Assembly: GCA_017394765.1 (NCBI GenBank)
Contig: JAFPXF010000005.1
Location: 1-64,000 of the forward strand
Reading direction: 5' to 3'
Length of the DNA stretch: 64,000 nt
DNA from: Bacteroidales bacterium
GTDB taxonomy: Bacteria; Bacteroidota; Bacteroidia; Bacteroidales; WCHB1-69
The translations under genes were made by a program, and so were the position numbers. This document shows, one piece after another, positions 15,878 to 23,819 of this stretch. Numbering within the stretch: the first letter of the stretch is position 1; every line of letters begins with the position of its first letter. The notes below the pieces were generated by a model, which worked only from the letters and a program-made list of their open reading frames with translations, was not told where the DNA came from and did not search any database.

Positions 15878-17026
15878 TCATAAATGTTGTTCTAACCAAA
15901 GGTTGAAAAATTTGTCGTAAACTTGATATACCCCTTTGTCCATAGTGAGCAAACCCTTGTCTATTAGAGCCGGGACCGCTGCTTTAACGGAATTCGGGGA
16001 AAGCAACCCGTGTTTTTTCACAAATTTTCCGGATGTAATATTGACAGCTTTTTGCTCTTTCCCAATTGCCACCAACACTCGGCTTTGCTTTTCCGGTAAT
16101 TGATAGAGTAAATCCTCATATATCGGGGATGAGATGTCTATAATCGCTTGTATTGCACTGTCAATATCCCTTGTTTTACATACACCATTGATGGGGGTTC
16201 GAAAGAAAAGTTCGTTCATGGCACGTTGGATGTAGTATGTAACACCCTCAAATTGATTGTATAATTGTTCTACGACCTCATTTTCTACTTGTTTGCCATA
16301 ATCTTGAAAATGATATTGGCAAAAAGACGTGTACTTGTCCAAGGGTAGTCGGTTCAATCCATAGATGGTCACGCTCTGATAAAAAGGACGTGCTGGAGAG
16401 AGGAACATCGATCCCATCAAATGCTGACGTGAACCGGAAAATACAAATTTGGCATTGCTGCAATATTGAATATACGTCCGCAATGCAGCCTCGATGTTCG
16501 TGTCGGCATATTTTGTGATTTGCTGGAACTCGTCAATAGCTACGATACAGGGCTTATCTGCGTTTTGCAAGTAGGCGAATATTTCCCCCAAGGTGGTGTC
16601 GGGAGCCTCTATATCACCCACACTCATAGTCCATGAAGGCAATCCATTAATGTCGAAACTGATTTCAGACCTGACTGAAGCGAGCATTTTTAGAAATTTT
16701 CCCCATATTTTTTTCCCGTGAGGCTTGAGTGTTTCCAAAATAACACTTCCCAGCTTACCAACCATTTCCGAGACCGATTTGGTTGAATATATGTCAACTA
16801 TAAAGGTATAGTACCGTTCTGCAATCTCTTTTTGTGCAAAACAATGCCGGAGCAAGTCAGTTTTCCCATATCTACGGGGAGATATCAGAGCCACATTGTT
16901 ACCATTGGTCAGCAATCGGACAATGTCTTCCGTCTCCTTTTCTCTGTCGCAGAAATAAGCAGCTCCCACATATCCTGTCGTGACAAAGGGATTGTCGAAT
17001 ATTGCCCTGTTCCTATTTGTTGCCAT
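15878..17026 (-). CDS. Archaeal-type ATPase (PF01637-like), paralogue of the gene at 7916
   Basis: A 382-residue protein. NPFVTTGYVG and the DRE box are followed by Walker A PRRYGKTDLL, Walker B CIVAIDEFQQITK and the sensor-like FVFSGSRQH. It has the same winged-helix-like tail as its paralogue (LPEKQSRVLVAIGKEQKA, then SPNSVKAAVPALIDKGLL). It lies on the same strand between rfbG and rfbH, with a 127-base unassigned gap before rfbH and its own -7 box upstream. It has no visible role in sugar synthesis and looks like an insertion into the operon. Function unknown. Confidence 0.8.
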   Translation of the reverse strand: MATNRNRAIFDNPFVTTGYVGAAYFCDREKETEDIVRLLTNGNNVALISPRRYGKTDLLRHCFAQKEIAERYYTFIVDIYSTKSVSEMVGKLGSVILETLKPHGKKIWGKFLKMLASVRSEISFDINGLPSWTMSVGDIEAPDTTLGEIFAYLQNADKPCIVAIDEFQQITKYADTNIEAALRTYIQYCSNAKFVFSGSRQHLMGSMFLSPARPFYQSVTIYGLNRLPLDKYTSFCQYHFQDYGKQVENEVVEQLYNQFEGVTYYIQRAMNELFFRTPINGVCKTRDIDSAIQAIIDISSPIYEDLLYQLPEKQSRVLVAIGKEQKAVNITSGKFVKKHGLLSPNSVKAAVPALIDKGLLTMDKGVYQVYDKFFNLWLEQHL

Positions 17027-17044
17027 TTTTCAAAATCTGATTTT

Positions 17045-17053
17045 GCAAAAATA
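17045..17053 (-). promoter_or_regulatory. -7 box (TATTTTTGC) for the ATPase gene at 15878
   Basis: TATTTTTGC on the minus strand lies 18 bases before the ATG at 17026, within the 49-base gap after rfbG. Confidence 0.6.
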
Positions 17054-17075
17054 CAAAATTTCCATTTTATGGAAA

Positions 17076-18146
17076 TCATAAAATGACAAAATTTCTGTTT
17101 ATCTGCTCCTTCATCAGTTCCACTATGGATGAGGATCCTTTCTGATAGAACATTTTATACCACTCCAATGTCATCTCCAGAGCCTGTCGTGCATTGAGGC
17201 GTGGCCTCCAGCCCAGCATTTTGCCGGCTTTGGTGATGTCCAACGAGAGCAGTCCCGCCTCGTGCGGTTGGTTGGCGAGCTGGGGGAAAACAAATGTGCC
17301 GCCGCCCCATATCTCCGTGGCCATCTGCGTCATCTCCTCCACCGTCAGTGTGTCGTCAGGGTTCGGGCCGAAGTTGAACCCCTCGGCATACTGGACGGGG
17401 TCTTGCATCAGCTTTTGAGCCAGCAGGATGTAACCGGAAAGAGGTTCCAGCACGTGCTGCCAGGGCCGCACGGCTTTGGGGTTGCGAATCTGTATGGCCT
17501 CGCCTTTGGACAAAGCCCGCACAATGTCGGGCACCAACCGGTCGGCGGCCCAGTCGCCCCCGCCGATAACGTTGCCGGCGCGGGCCGAAGCGATGGTCTT
17601 GTGATGCTGTTCGTAATCATCAGGATTAAAGAACGATTTACGATACGAGTCGATGACCAACTCGGCGCAGGCTTTGCTGGCACTGTAGGGGTCATACCCG
17701 CCGAAGCGGTCGTCCTCCTTGTAGGCCTGTCCCGTCTCGTTGTTCTGATAGACCTTGTCGGTGGTGATCATCACGCCCACGCAGGGCTTCTCCAACAGCC
17801 GGATGCCGTCGAGCACATTGGCGGTGCCGATGGCGTTGACCTCGAAAGTCTCCGCTGGAATCTTGTATGAAGTGCGCACGATAGGCTGTGCCGCCAGATG
17901 AAAAACAATATCCGGCTGAAAGCCGGCCATACATCTGTGCAGATGTTCCGTGTCACGGATGTCGCCCATCACGGATTGGCAAAGGCTGTCGCCGTCAATC
18001 ACATTGTAAAGGCTTGGCTTGGTGTTGGGTTCCAGGGAATACCCCATGACTTCCGCGCCCATTTGATGGAGCATAAACGTCAGCCATGCACCTTTGAAGC
18101 CGGTGTGGCCTGTAAGAAAAACCTTCTTGCCTTTGAATGTCTGCAT
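17076..18146 (-). CDS. rfbG: CDP-glucose 4,6-dehydratase (RfbG)
   Basis: Converts CDP-glucose to CDP-4-keto-6-deoxyglucose with bound NAD. It is a 356-residue extended SDR starting KVFLTGHTGFKGAWLTFML, the characteristic TGHTGFKGxWL of this enzyme rather than of dTDP-glucose dehydratase. The catalytic YSASK is in DPYSASKACAEL, and TTDKVYQN and ARAGNVIGGGDWA are family signatures. It stands 49 bases downstream of rfbF behind a strong palindrome. The product feeds RfbH. Confidence 0.95.
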   Translation of the reverse strand: MQTFKGKKVFLTGHTGFKGAWLTFMLHQMGAEVMGYSLEPNTKPSLYNVIDGDSLCQSVMGDIRDTEHLHRCMAGFQPDIVFHLAAQPIVRTSYKIPAETFEVNAIGTANVLDGIRLLEKPCVGVMITTDKVYQNNETGQAYKEDDRFGGYDPYSASKACAELVIDSYRKSFFNPDDYEQHHKTIASARAGNVIGGGDWAADRLVPDIVRALSKGEAIQIRNPKAVRPWQHVLEPLSGYILLAQKLMQDPVQYAEGFNFGPNPDDTLTVEEMTQMATEIWGGGTFVFPQLANQPHEAGLLSLDITKAGKMLGWRPRLNARQALEMTLEWYKMFYQKGSSSIVELMKEQINRNFVIL

Positions 18147-18162
18147 ATTCTTTTTTGTTATA

Positions 18163-18186
18163 AGAGACGCGGCGTGCCGCGTCTCT
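18163..18186. repeat. REP-like palindrome between rfbF and rfbG
   Basis: AGAGACGCGGC GT GCCGCGTCTCT, an 11-base perfect stem around a 2-base centre, lies in the 49-base spacer. On the transcribed strand it is followed by TTATAACAAAAAA, not a clean T-run, so it may be an attenuator, an RNA-stability hairpin or a dispersed palindrome. Confidence 0.75.
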
Positions 18187-18195
18187 ACAGAGATT

Positions 18196-18972
18196 TTACC
18201 ATAACTTCCACGGCGCCTTTCCCGATGCCCACCATTCTTCCAGGTTCATCTTGTCGCGCTGGGTGTCCATGCAGTGCCAGAAGCCGTTGTGCTTGTATGC
18301 TTTCAGTTCGCCCATTTTGGCCATGGATTCAAGGGGCTTTCTCTCAAAAACGGTAGTGTCGTCGTCAATGTAATCGAATATTTCGGGTTGGAATATCATA
18401 AACCCTCCATTGATGACGCTGCCGTCGGAGTCGGATTTTTCGCGGAAGGCCTTGATGGTGTCGGAGTCGTCCATTTCAATGACGCCGAAACGCTGTCCCA
18501 CATTCACGGTCGTGATGGTGGCGATTTTGCCGTGGCTCTGATGGAATTTCACAAGTTCATTGATATTGATGTCGGCCACACCGTCGCCGTATGTGAGCAT
18601 AAAAGGCTCGTCGCCGACGTATTTCCGGATGCGTTTCACGCGCCCGCCGGTCATGGTGTTGAGCCCGGTGTCTATCAGGGTCACCTTCCAAGGTTCCACG
18701 GCGGAGGTGTTGAGCACGGTCATTTTGTTGTCATTGGTGAAATCAAAGGAGATGTCGCTGTTGTGAAGATAATAGTCGGCAAACCACTCCTTTATGATGT
18801 AATGTTTGTAGCCGCAGCAAATAATGAAATCGTTATACCCGTAATGGGAATATATTTTCATGATATGCCATAAGATAGGCTTGTCGCCAATCTCAATCAT
18901 GGGCTTGGGTCTGAGGTGGCTTTCTTCGCTGATACGGGTGCCGTAACCGCCCGCAAGAATGACTACTTTCAT
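18196..18972 (-). CDS. rfbF: Glucose-1-phosphate cytidylyltransferase (RfbF)
   Basis: Makes CDP-glucose from CTP and glucose-1-phosphate, the entry to CDP-deoxysugars. It is 258 residues from the ATG at 18972, chosen because MKVVILAGGYGTRISEES is the canonical family start (13 extra in-frame residues upstream are unlikely). The nucleotide-binding GGYGTR, the substrate motif RPKPMIEIG, the metal aspartate in TYGDGVADIN, and WHCMDTQRDK near the C-terminus are all present. It is the first enzyme gene of the operon and has a good -7 box 27 bases upstream. Confidence 0.96.
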   Translation of the reverse strand: MKVVILAGGYGTRISEESHLRPKPMIEIGDKPILWHIMKIYSHYGYNDFIICCGYKHYIIKEWFADYYLHNSDISFDFTNDNKMTVLNTSAVEPWKVTLIDTGLNTMTGGRVKRIRKYVGDEPFMLTYGDGVADININELVKFHQSHGKIATITTVNVGQRFGVIEMDDSDTIKAFREKSDSDGSVINGGFMIFQPEIFDYIDDDTTVFERKPLESMAKMGELKAYKHNGFWHCMDTQRDKMNLEEWWASGKAPWKLW

Positions 18973-18999
18973 GAGTTTAATCTTTAATACAAATAGGCG

Positions 19000-19008
19000 G
19001 CAAAGATA
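19000..19008 (-). promoter_or_regulatory. -7 box (TATCTTTGC) for rfbF and the downstream sugar genes
   Basis: TATCTTTGC on the minus strand matches TAnnTTTGC exactly and lies 27 bases before the rfbF ATG. It is the likely main promoter for the CDP-sugar operon. Confidence 0.7.
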
Positions 19009-19051
19009 CAAAAAATAGTCGGAAGTCGCAGGAGTGACTTGCGGTCGTTTT

Positions 19052-19546
19052 TTAGCAGAACCTCAGCACCAGAAAGATAACGAGCTCCACGGCAAGTATG
19101 CTGCACATCATCCACCAACGGGCGGGTTTGGTTTCGGGAGCGAAGGTAAAAATCTTGTTGAAAAGATAATTGAGCAGTCCTACCGGGAGGGCCATGATGG
19201 CACTGGCCCAATAGTTGTTCACACCGAACCGCTCCATGATGCCTATGCCGAAAATATTGACGAAATAGGTGATTGCACAAACCATGACAAACTTGAAAAT
19301 CAACCTGTTGTCGCCAACTTTAAACACAATTTTCCCATACGTCTTGAAGTTGAAAAGCACGCTGATGATTGTGCCGAGGAAAGCCGCCAACACAAAAGGT
19401 TCCTTGAGCGAAGTCATGCCCAACAAGTAACGCAGCAAGGCGAACACGGCCCATCCAAACGCAGTGTTCAAAGCCGCCACAAAAACAAAGCGGATGAACT
19501 CGGGAGTGAGAAACTTTTTTATAAGATTTTCTATCTTTTGAAACAT
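19052..19546 (-). CDS. GtrA-family membrane protein (putative lipid-linked sugar flippase)
   Basis: A 164-residue protein from the ATG at 19546 (chosen because a -7 box lies directly upstream; the longer frame has no support). Four hydrophobic helices follow the short basic N-terminus FLTPEFIRFVFVAALNT, and FNFKTYGKIVF and NYLFNKIFTF match the GtrA/DPMS-associated family. GtrA proteins are thought to flip undecaprenyl-phosphate-linked sugars across the inner membrane with a GtrB-type GT2. A matching GT2 and a GT-C transferase lie at the end of the same minus-strand locus. Gap to rfbF is 79 bases and contains the rfbF promoter. Confidence 0.85.
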   Translation of the reverse strand: MFQKIENLIKKFLTPEFIRFVFVAALNTAFGWAVFALLRYLLGMTSLKEPFVLAAFLGTIISVLFNFKTYGKIVFKVGDNRLIFKFVMVCAITYFVNIFGIGIMERFGVNNYWASAIMALPVGLLNYLFNKIFTFAPETKPARWWMMCSILAVELVIFLVLRFC

Positions 19547-19559
19547 TTTTTTTGAGCGC

Positions 19560-19568
19560 GCAAAAATA
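19560..19568 (-). promoter_or_regulatory. -7 box (TATTTTTGC) for the GtrA gene
   Basis: TATTTTTGC on the minus strand, 13 bases before the ATG at 19546 and back-to-back with the rho promoter. Confidence 0.6.
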
Positions 19569-19580
19569 AGAAAAAAATTG

Positions 19581-19589
19581 TATTTTTGC
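19581..19589 (+). promoter_or_regulatory. -7 box (TATTTTTGC) for rho
   Basis: TATTTTTGC lies 83 bases before the rho ATG, leaving a leader that could carry autoregulation. It is divergent from the GtrA promoter. Confidence 0.6.
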
Positions 19590-19672
19590 CGCCTCATTTC
19601 AAACCCGCGGTACACGCCCACCCCCTTCTTTTTGTGATACCGCTTTCAATCTAAAATAGAATACTAAATCTA

Positions 19673-21490
19673 ATGTTAGAATCTGTAGAAAAGAGGCCTA
19701 AACGTAAGAGAATCACAACCAATAGTGACCTTCCCGTAGCCACCTCCAACCAATCCAAGAAAACTGTAAAGGTCAACATTCCCGAAAAACGCATTGAGGA
19801 CCTTTTTAAGGATGTAAAGACTGAAAATATCAACAAAAACATCCAGCCAGAGCCCAACAAAGCAAGGGACGAGGAACCCGTCTTGTTCGCAAATCCTCTT
19901 CCGCTGACGGAAAAACCAAAGCAAACGCGCAAAAGGAAAACAAAAGAGACCACTGAGACCGATGTCAAAGTCGTCGCTGCGGAAGCCGTAACTGAGACGC
20001 CCCAGCCCGTCAAGCGCAAAAGAGGCCGGCCTAAAAAGAGCGACACGGCAAACGCCACCACAGTGACGCCTCAGACCAAGGCACCGGAAGACATTCCCAT
20101 CCTGGATCCCGAGGTTCTCCCTGGAAAAATCACAAACAACTATCATTTTGCCGCATACGAACCGGAAGAGAAACCGGCCGTTGACGAACCCATAATCGAG
20201 TATCAACAAAAAGAGGAGAAACGGCCCCTGCGTCGCAAATATGCCAAGGGAGAGAACCCTAAAAAAGAAGAAACCACCAACGACAGCACGGAGAAAAAAG
20301 CACCTCAACCAGACAAGAACAGTGCGGAAGCCATTTTAGCGGAACAGACCGCCCTGTTGGAAGAGGCGCAGTACGAGGGCACTGTCATGGCCGAGGGCGT
20401 GCTCGAAATCACCAGCGACAACTGTGGTTTCCTGCGCTCCTCCGACTACAACTACCTCACTTCGCCCGATGACATTTATGTCTCCCTCTCCCAAATCAAG
20501 CTCTTCGGTCTCAAGAACGGCGACACGGTGTATGGTGCCATACGTCCGCCCAAGGCCGGCGAGAAATACTTCCCGCTCACCAAGATCGACAAAATCAACG
20601 GGCGCAATCCTGATGAAATCCGCGACCGTATCCCCTTCGACTACCTGACCCCCATGTTTCCGGACGAGAAAATCAACCTGACGGGACATCCGGGCTGCAA
20701 CACCTCCACCCGCGTCATTGACCTTTTCGCGCCCATCGGCAAGGGGCAGCGCGGCCTCATTGTGGCACAACCCAAGACTGGTAAAACAGTGTTGCTGAAG
20801 GATATAGCAAACGCCATTGCCGCCAACCACCCGGAAATATACCTTATCATCCTGCTCATCGACGAGCGTCCCGAGGAGGTCACCGACATGCAGCGCAGCG
20901 TCAATGCGGAGGTCATCTCCTCCACCTTCGACGAACCCGCCGAACGACACGTCAAGATTGCCAACATGGTGCTGGAGAAGTCGAAACGCATGGTGGAGTG
21001 CGGTCACGACGTCTGCATCCTGCTCGACTCCATCACCCGACTGGCGCGCGCCTTCAACACGATGGCCCCTGCCTCCGGCAAGGTGCTCTCCGGCGGTGTG
21101 GAAGCCAACGCCCTGCAAAAACCCAAACGCTTCTTCGGCGCCGCCCGTAACGTCGAAAACGGCGGCTCCCTCACCATCATCTCCACCGCCCTCATCGAGA
21201 CCGGATCCCGCATGGACGAGGTCATCTTCGAGGAATTCAAGGGCACCGGCAACATGGAACTGCAACTCGACCGCAAACTCTCCAACAAGCGCGTCTATCC
21301 CGCTGTCGATCTCATGGCCTCCAGCACCCGCCGCGACGACCTGCTGCAAAAACCCGACGTCCTCCAGAAAATGTGGATCCTGCGCAACCACCTCGCCGAC
21401 ATGAACACGATCGAAGCCATGACCTTCCTCAAAGAAAAGATGGAACTCACCAGAACCAACGAGGAATTTCTGGCTTCCATGAACGGCTAA
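19673..21490 (+). CDS. rho: Transcription termination factor Rho
   Basis: A hexameric RNA-dependent ATPase that ends transcription. At 605 residues it is about 190 longer than E. coli Rho. The first about 225 residues are a basic and acidic low-complexity extension with an AT-hook-like [11 protein letters not shown], a form usual in Bacteroidetes. The cold-shock RNA-binding domain follows ([16 protein letters not shown]), then the ATPase domain with Walker [12 protein letters not shown], Walker [17 protein letters not shown], the Q/R-loop region around [20 protein letters not shown], and a complete C-terminus ([17 protein letters not shown]). Many operons here lack intrinsic terminators, consistent with reliance on Rho. 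Confidence 0.97.
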   Translation: MLESVEKRPKRKRITTNSDLPVATSNQSKKTVKVNIPEKRIEDLFKDVKTENINKNIQPEPNKARDEEPVLFANPLPLTEKPKQTRKRKTKETTETDVKVVAAEAVTETPQPVKRKRGRPKKSDTANATTVTPQTKAPEDIPILDPEVLPGKITNNYHFAAYEPEEKPAVDEPIIEYQQKEEKRPLRRKYAKGENPKKEETTNDSTEKKAPQPDKNSAEAILAEQTALLEEAQYEGTVMAEGVLEITSDNCGFLRSSDYNYLTSPDDIYVSLSQIKLFGLKNGDTVYGAIRPPKAGEKYFPLTKIDKINGRNPDEIRDRIPFDYLTPMFPDEKINLTGHPGCNTSTRVIDLFAPIGKGQRGLIVAQPKTGKTVLLKDIANAIAANHPEIYLIILLIDERPEEVTDMQRSVNAEVISSTFDEPAERHVKIANMVLEKSKRMVECGHDVCILLDSITRLARAFNTMAPASGKVLSGGVEANALQKPKRFFGAARNVENGGSLTIISTALIETGSRMDEVIFEEFKGTGNMELQLDRKLSNKRVYPAVDLMASSTRRDDLLQKPDVLQKMWILRNHLADMNTIEAMTFLKEKMELTRTNEEFLASMNG

Positions 21491-21601
21491 TTTTGGCCGC
21501 GAACCACTCGTCGTCAACCACTCGCGAAGAGGTGCTGATTATTAACCGAAAAGGTGGGATAACTTTGTTGTAGTATGGTATTATAGCATTCCATAAAACA
21601 C

Positions 21602-21610
21602 TATCTTTGC
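21602..21610 (+). promoter_or_regulatory. -7 box (TATCTTTGC) for the serine hydrolase gene
   Basis: TATCTTTGC lies only 7 bases before the ATG at 21618, implying a very short leader. Confidence 0.6.
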
Positions 21611-21617
21611 CATTGCT

Positions 21618-22928
21618 ATGCTGAAAAGAATCTCTATCGCCTTCTTCGTCTTTTTCTTGTGTATCAGCTTTTTAAAAGCAGACACCTATTCGTCAAAGGA
21701 TACTTCTGGCGGATTTATCGTGCCATTTTCTCTCAAATCGCTGACCACCGCCCTGCCCGATGACATCGGCAAGACACATGCGCTCTACGATTCCCTGGAA
21801 ATCTTTGCCAACCAGCTGGGTGGACGAATGAACGGCACCATCCTGATTGCCCGCCACGACACTATCCTGTTGCAGAAATCATACGGTTACCTGGAACTCT
21901 ACAAAAGCTACGACGGCTACGGATGGCTTTCGGAAAAAGAGTTGAACTACCGCCGCTGCATGTATGCCAACACATTGATCAACAATAGCTTGTTTGAGCT
22001 GGCATCGGTTTCCAAGCAATTTACCGCCGCCGCCATTCTCAAACTCTGCCGGGACGGGAAAATCAGTCTGACAGACTCGCTCCACACCTTTTTCCCGAAA
22101 ATCCCATACGGAGAGGTCACCATACGCCAACTGCTCAACCACACCTCCGGTCTGCCGGAATATTTCAATTTCGACTACAAGGTTTACGACACCTCCACCT
22201 TTGTCACCAACGAGCAACTGCTGCGCGTGTTGGAAAATTCCAAACCGCAACGCATGTTCCTGTCAGGACAGGGCTACAAATATTGCAACACCAACTATGC
22301 CCTGCTGGCGGCCATCGTCGCGAAAGTGTCGGGAATGCCTTTTGAACAGTATGTGCGTGACAATCTATGGAAACCGGCGGGCATGAAAAACACCTTCTTC
22401 TTCACGGAACTGGTGGGTCTCTACCCCGGCTATGTGCAGCCCGAATGCTCCATACGCAAGGGGCAGGACTACATCAATGTGAAACCCATCGAGGGTATCA
22501 CATCCCGACCGCTCACACGCGGACACTGGCGTACCGGCAACCTCGCGCTTTACGACCGCCTCAACGGAATTCTCGGCGACAAGGGCGTCTATACCACCGC
22601 CGAAGACCTACTGCGCTGGGTCAACGTTTATTACATGGAGTACCAGATTCTCCCCGAAGAGGTTATCAATGAAGCCACCAATATCCAGAACAAGTCGCCG
22701 AACGGCACCTATCCCAAGGACCTCTACGGATACGGCGTCCACCTCGAAGACAGTCCCGACCACGGGTTCCTCGTCTATCACGGCGGCCTTTGGAACGGCT
22801 ACCACAACCTCTGGCTCTACCGTCCGAAAGATGGTCTGGTCATCATTTTCCTCAGCAATTTCTACAACTCCTCCCATACAGGAAAGAGCAACGAGTTTCT
22901 CGAAATGTATGACCGGCAAGCCCGCTAA
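21618..22928 (+). CDS. Secreted serine hydrolase of the class C beta-lactamase/penicillin-binding family
   Basis: A 436-residue protein with an N-terminal signal sequence (hydrophobic to about residue 22, ending FLKAD). The class C beta-lactamase signature is complete: SVSK (Ser-x-x-Lys in ELASVSKQFTAAAIL), YCN (YKYCNTNYALLA), and HGG (VYHGGLWNGYHN) as the third motif. Relatives include esterases, D-aminopeptidases and peptidases, so beta-lactam hydrolysis is not implied. It acts in the periplasm or on the surface. The PHP phosphatase gene follows after 35 bases but no functional link is obvious. Confidence 0.85.
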   Translation: MLKRISIAFFVFFLCISFLKADTYSSKDTSGGFIVPFSLKSLTTALPDDIGKTHALYDSLEIFANQLGGRMNGTILIARHDTILLQKSYGYLELYKSYDGYGWLSEKELNYRRCMYANTLINNSLFELASVSKQFTAAAILKLCRDGKISLTDSLHTFFPKIPYGEVTIRQLLNHTSGLPEYFNFDYKVYDTSTFVTNEQLLRVLENSKPQRMFLSGQGYKYCNTNYALLAAIVAKVSGMPFEQYVRDNLWKPAGMKNTFFFTELVGLYPGYVQPECSIRKGQDYINVKPIEGITSRPLTRGHWRTGNLALYDRLNGILGDKGVYTTAEDLLRWVNVYYMEYQILPEEVINEATNIQNKSPNGTYPKDLYGYGVHLEDSPDHGFLVYHGGLWNGYHNLWLYRPKDGLVIIFLSNFYNSSHTGKSNEFLEMYDRQAR

Positions 22929-22963
22929 CCTGAACATAAAACCATGTGACAACAAAGAACGCC

Positions 22964-23803
22964 ATGATTGAACTCAACACCAATTATCACACACACAGCA
23001 CCTATTGCGACGGGAAAGAACCCCTGCCCGCATTCGTGGCCGCCGCCGAGAAACTTGACTATACTCAGTTGGGATTCTCCTCCCATGCCCCCGTCTCCTT
23101 CGAAAACGACTTCGGCATCCATGAAAACGAGATAGGCACCTATTGCCGGGAAATCGACGGATTGCAAAAACAGACCTCCATGACGCTGCTCAAGGCCTTG
23201 GAATGCGATTTTGTGCCCGGCCACTGCAAATCTTTCGACACCTTCCGCAACGAGCACCACCTGGACTACATCATCGGGGGCGTACACCTCGTGCTACCCG
23301 AGCACAGAGACGGCATTTGGTTCATCGACGGGTCCAAACGCGAAGTTTACGACGACGGTCTCGACCGACTCTTCGACCACAACATCCGCAAGGCCGTGAC
23401 CCGTTTTTGGGAACAGACTTTTGAGATGATCGAAACCGAGCATTTCGAGATCATCGCCCATTTCGACAAAATCAAGATGCACAACCAACACCGTTTTTTC
23501 GAAGACGATGAACCGTGGTACCAAGTGCTGGCCGACAAGGCGTTGCAACTCATCAAGCGACACGACCTCATCGTGGAAATCAACACCCGGGGGCTTTACA
23601 AGAAGCGTTGCGATGCCTTCTATCCCTCCACCGCACTGTTGCAAAAAGCACGCAAACTCGACATTCCCGTCATCATCAGCAGCGATGCCCACAAGTCGGA
23701 GGACCTTGGCCAATTTTGTCCCGAGGCCCGCGACGAGCTGCTCCGCTGCGGCTACGACCACTTGGCCACTTTCGACCTCAAAACCCGCCAATTCCAATAT
23801 TGA
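22964..23803 (+). CDS. PHP-domain phosphatase, histidinol-phosphatase (HisJ)-like
   Basis: A 279-residue PHP metal-dependent phosphatase. The first motif NYHTHSTYCDG, the second GFSSHAPV, LECDFVPGH, YIIGGVHLV, EIIAHFDKIK and the last SSDAHKSEDLG give the usual set of metal-binding His/Asp/Glu. The ATG at 22964 is used; a GTG at 22946 is also possible. HisJ-type enzymes remove phosphate from histidinol phosphate, but no other his gene is near. Its position at the head of a glycan block also allows a role like the PHP-type tyrosine phosphatases of capsule loci. Confidence 0.8.
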   Translation: MIELNTNYHTHSTYCDGKEPLPAFVAAAEKLDYTQLGFSSHAPVSFENDFGIHENEIGTYCREIDGLQKQTSMTLLKALECDFVPGHCKSFDTFRNEHHLDYIIGGVHLVLPEHRDGIWFIDGSKREVYDDGLDRLFDHNIRKAVTRFWEQTFEMIETEHFEIIAHFDKIKMHNQHRFFEDDEPWYQVLADKALQLIKRHDLIVEINTRGLYKKRCDAFYPSTALLQKARKLDIPVIISSDAHKSEDLGQFCPEARDELLRCGYDHLATFDLKTRQFQY

Positions 23804-23819
23804 TCCAAAATTGCACACG

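Noticed and set aside
18163..18186. Rho-independent terminator ending rfbF transcription
   Set aside because: The stem is strong but no proper T-run follows on the transcribed strand, and rfbG has no promoter box of its own in the gap.
20336..21517. 393-codon minus-strand frame opposite rho
   Set aside because: Antisense shadow of the conserved Rho ATPase domain.
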